Shown here piece after piece: positions 5,324 through 7,706 of a DNA stretch of 7,706 bases. Under the pieces are notes generated by a model. It saw only the letters and a list, made by a program, of their open reading frames with translations. It had not been told where the DNA came from and made no database searches. The first letter of the stretch is position 1, and each line of letters opens with the position of its first letter. The position numbers were made by a program, and so were the translations under genes. Location: NCBI GenBank assembly GCA_013813755.1, contig JACCRD010000191.1, positions 1 through 7,706 of the forward strand, read 5' to 3'. The DNA is from Acidobacteriota bacterium. GTDB lineage: Bacteria; Acidobacteriota; Blastocatellia; Pyrinomonadales; Pyrinomonadaceae.

Positions 5324-7706
5324 ATGAAGAAAAAAATTATTGCGATGGTTCTATTAAATTTTCTGTTGCTGATGAATTTTCCAATTTCAGCGCAAAATTT
5401 AAACACTATAACGCCCAGAGCCAAAAAGAGTTCGGGAGTTAAATATTCAAGCATTAAAGCGTTTTCGAACGGCAATGGCGCATTAATTGAATGGGACACT
5501 GAATTTGAAAATTCAAATCTTGGATATTCCGTCTATCGCGGTATTGGTGAGCAGCGCCAACTTGTTTCTACTTCTCTAATTCCAGGACGAACGATGCGAA
5601 TGCGCGGTGGTACTGATACCGGCTTTAGCTATTCATTTTTCGATCCGCAGGGAGATCTGAATTCAACTTATTCAATTGAAAGTTTAGACGACAGCGGACA
5701 GAAGAGCGTTACAAGCTTTGTCACTACCGAGTATACAAATACTTCGCCTGAAATTGAAGCTGAATTTTCAAATCGAGCGGCTGAAAATTCCGGTTCGTCG
5801 ATTATTAAAAACGAATTGGTTTTATCAAAAGCTCTGCGCAACGAAATAGAACAAAACAGTGCGCAGGCAGACGCGGGCGGGCAAGGCTGGGTCGCCGCGC
5901 AGCCAGGGGTAAAAATCGGCGTTAAAAAAGAAGGTATTCACCGCGTGACGCGCGCTCAATTGGAAGCCGGCGGCTTTACCGTTACCGCTTCTCCTACACT
6001 TTGGCAGCTTTATGTAAATGGCGTTGAACAGGCAATTACAGTTGCGGCAAATGGCAGTTACATTGAATTTTTTGGTAAAGGAATAGATACGCGCGATTCA
6101 GATACTCAAAACTATTTCTTAGTTGTTGGTATGCAAAATGGCAAACGAATTTCACCGACCCTTCGCCGTCTAAAAACAGCTGGAGCCCAGTCATCCAATT
6201 ATACTCAGTCCTTTGTTTTTAAAGAACGCACAAATTATTCTTCTTCAATATTTAACGGTGATACTGAAAACTTCTTTGGCAGACTTATAAATAATGCAGG
6301 AACGATTATTCCGCTCAACTTGACAGGCATTGATACTTCGATCGCTACTTCGTCGATAGACATTACTCTTCAAGGATTAAGTTTGCAATCTCATCAAACA
6401 AAGGTAGTACTTAATGGGACAGAACTTGGTGTTATATTCGGCGATTTTAGAAGTTTGTACAGCAAACGTTTTGAGTTTGCAACATCTCTACTCGTTGAGG
6501 GAACCAACAATTTACAGTTAATCTCAATTAATGGTGCTGGAGATACAACATTTTTTGATACATTAAAAGTAAACTACGCTCGCAGATATCAAGCTGAACA
6601 GAATAAACTTTCTTTCTCTCTACCGCGTTATAGAGCGGCGATTTTAAGTGGCTTTTCTACGGATAAAGTTCGAGTTTTCGATGTGACTTCGCCTGGCAGT
6701 CCAAAATTACTAACTGGTTTGACAGTACAACCAGACGGCAATGGATTCAAAGTAGTACTTCCATCCAACACGGGGCGCATTTTTTATGCGGTTGAAGATT
6801 CGGCAATTATAACGAATGATTCAATTACGCAGAATTTTCCATCAACTCTTTCAACAGCCGCTCATAATGCGGAAATGGTTATAATTTATCACAAAACTCT
6901 GGCAGTTCAGGCTGCCGCATGGGCAGACTATCGTCGTTCGCAAGGTTTAACAGTTAAACTGGTTGATATAGAAGATATTTTTGACGAATTTAGTAATGGT
7001 ACTTTTGATTCAGAAGCAACAAAAAGCTTTTTGGAATATGCCAAAAATAATTGGCAGACTCCTCCAAAATACGTTTTACTTATTGGTGATGCGCATTATG
7101 ATACAAGAGGTTATCGCGGTGCCAGTCCGAATAATTTAATTCCTACTAAAATGGTTGAAACAGCGTATTTAGAAACTGGCAGCGATGATTATTTGGCGGA
7201 TTTTAATGAAGATGGATTAGCGGATATTGCAATTGGTAGAATTGCCACCCGCAATCCCGCACAAGTTATGCTTGCCTTAAACAAGACTATAAATTTTGAA
7301 TTAAACTCGGCGACTAATATTAATCGAGGATTCCTTTACCCAAGCGACTCTCCAGAAGGGTATAATTTTGAGGCATTAAATGCGAGATTAGCTTCTATAA
7401 TACCAAATATTTATCCAAAAAAAATGATCACTTATGCATATAATCCCTCTGCTACTACTTCTGAGATAATAAGTGATTTGAATCTTGGAAGATATTTGGT
7501 TAATTATTCAGGACACGGAACGGGAAGCGCCTGGTCCTCTGGATCAATTTTTAACGGTCCGAGAGACGTTCCTTTATTAACGAACAAAGATAAATATACA
7601 GTATTTTCGCTGCTGACTTGCTTAAACGGATATTTTATTGGAAACAATGACAGTCTTGGAGAAGCTCTTATCAATAAAGTTGATGGGGGAGCAGTAGCAG
7701 TTTGGG
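5324..7706 (+). CDS. Secreted C25 (gingipain-family) cysteine peptidase, 3' end outside window
   Basis: The first 794 residues of an open frame that runs off the right edge. AAGGA at 5312-5316 lies 7 nt before the ATG. Order of parts: signal peptide (K2-K4, hydrophobic 5-19, cleavage ISA23|Q); fibronectin-III-like module (about 39-142, with ALIEWDTEFENSNLGYSVYR); Ser/Glu/Gln-rich linker; propeptide-like domain beginning VKIGVKKEGIHRVT (196-209); beta-rich middle; C25 catalytic domain from about 516 (AEMVIIYHK). In it are LVDIEDIFDEF (546-556), LLIGDAHYD (585-593), a DxNxDGxxD loop at 626-634, catalytic His731 in NYSGHGTGSAW, and nucleophile Cys766 in LLTCLNGYF. The His-Cys spacing (35) is close to that in gingipain RgpB (33). 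It should cleave proteins outside the cell; substrate specificity cannot be told. C766 is the only cysteine in the visible part. The C-terminus, which would show the secretion signal or any added domains, is not seen. Divergent from ggt. Confidence 0.95.
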   Translation, partial: MKKKIIAMVLLNFLLLMNFPISAQNLNTITPRAKKSSGVKYSSIKAFSNGNGALIEWDTEFENSNLGYSVYRGIGEQRQLVSTSLIPGRTMRMRGGTDTGFSYSFFDPQGDLNSTYSIESLDDSGQKSVTSFVTTEYTNTSPEIEAEFSNRAAENSGSSIIKNELVLSKALRNEIEQNSAQADAGGQGWVAAQPGVKIGVKKEGIHRVTRAQLEAGGFTVTASPTLWQLYVNGVEQAITVAANGSYIEFFGKGIDTRDSDTQNYFLVVGMQNGKRISPTLRRLKTAGAQSSNYTQSFVFKERTNYSSSIFNGDTENFFGRLINNAGTIIPLNLTGIDTSIATSSIDITLQGLSLQSHQTKVVLNGTELGVIFGDFRSLYSKRFEFATSLLVEGTNNLQLISINGAGDTTFFDTLKVNYARRYQAEQNKLSFSLPRYRAAILSGFSTDKVRVFDVTSPGSPKLLTGLTVQPDGNGFKVVLPSNTGRIFYAVEDSAIITNDSITQNFPSTLSTAAHNAEMVIIYHKTLAVQAAAWADYRRSQGLTVKLVDIEDIFDEFSNGTFDSEATKSFLEYAKNNWQTPPKYVLLIGDAHYDTRGYRGASPNNLIPTKMVETAYLETGSDDYLADFNEDGLADIAIGRIATRNPAQVMLALNKTINFELNSATNINRGFLYPSDSPEGYNFEALNARLASIIPNIYPKKMITYAYNPSATTSEIISDLNLGRYLVNYSGHGTGSAWSSGSIFNGPRDVPLLTNKDKYTVFSLLTCLNGYFIGNNDSLGEALINKVDGGAVAVW

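Noticed and set aside
5302..5499. Minus-strand open frame of 65 codons over the start of the peptidase gene
   Set aside because: It lies antisense to the signal peptide and N-terminal module of a clear C25 peptidase frame. Its hydrophobic look comes from the reverse reading of that AT-rich DNA.

Overview
The window looks like chromosomal DNA of a fairly AT-rich Gram-negative-type bacterium. The likeliest source is an acidobacterium of the Blastocatellia/Pyrinomonadales type. This is inferred from protein style only: small CPRC...CSxCG zinc-ribbon membrane proteins ending in a TTKLL-like tail, a lipoprotein with an Asn/Ser/Thr-rich linker after the lipid-anchor cysteine, and a gingipain-type C25 peptidase with a fibronectin-like N-terminal module. 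No rRNA or other phylogenetic marker is present. I see no tRNA, CRISPR array, insertion sequence or phage gene.

Layout. (1) 55-1175, plus strand: two tandem paralogous genes for zinc-ribbon proteins with a two-helix membrane hairpin, 14 nt apart and each with its own Shine-Dalgarno, probably one operon. (2) 1189-3012, minus strand: a membrane-anchored periplasmic protein of unknown function and, upstream of it in transcription order, a lipoprotein with a LolA/LppX-like pattern. A strong intrinsic terminator at 2007-2049 separates the two. The first of these genes meets the plus-strand pair tail to tail with only 13 nt between stops. (3) 3170-4903, minus strand: a complete secreted gamma-glutamyltransferase with all the active-site motifs I could check. 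(4) 4904-5323: an AT-rich divergent intergenic region of 420 nt with a TATAAT box, a possible hairpin/T-run and a possible 10-codon leader ORF. (5) 5324 to the right edge, plus strand: the first 794 codons of a large secreted C25 (gingipain-family) cysteine peptidase that continues beyond the window. The catalytic His and Cys are both visible.

How the genes fit together. Every protein here is predicted to be at or outside the cytoplasmic membrane. The divergent pair, an endopeptidase and a gamma-glutamyltransferase, could both act in extracytoplasmic peptide breakdown, but shared regulation is only inferred from their head-to-head arrangement. The two minus-strand envelope proteins may handle lipids or lipoproteins; that rests on fold-level resemblance only.

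The observations most worth a second look are the shared C-terminal threonine motif of the tandem zinc-ribbon proteins, the single-cysteine composition of the peptidase, and the terminator that leaves the 1189-1983 gene without an obvious promoter.
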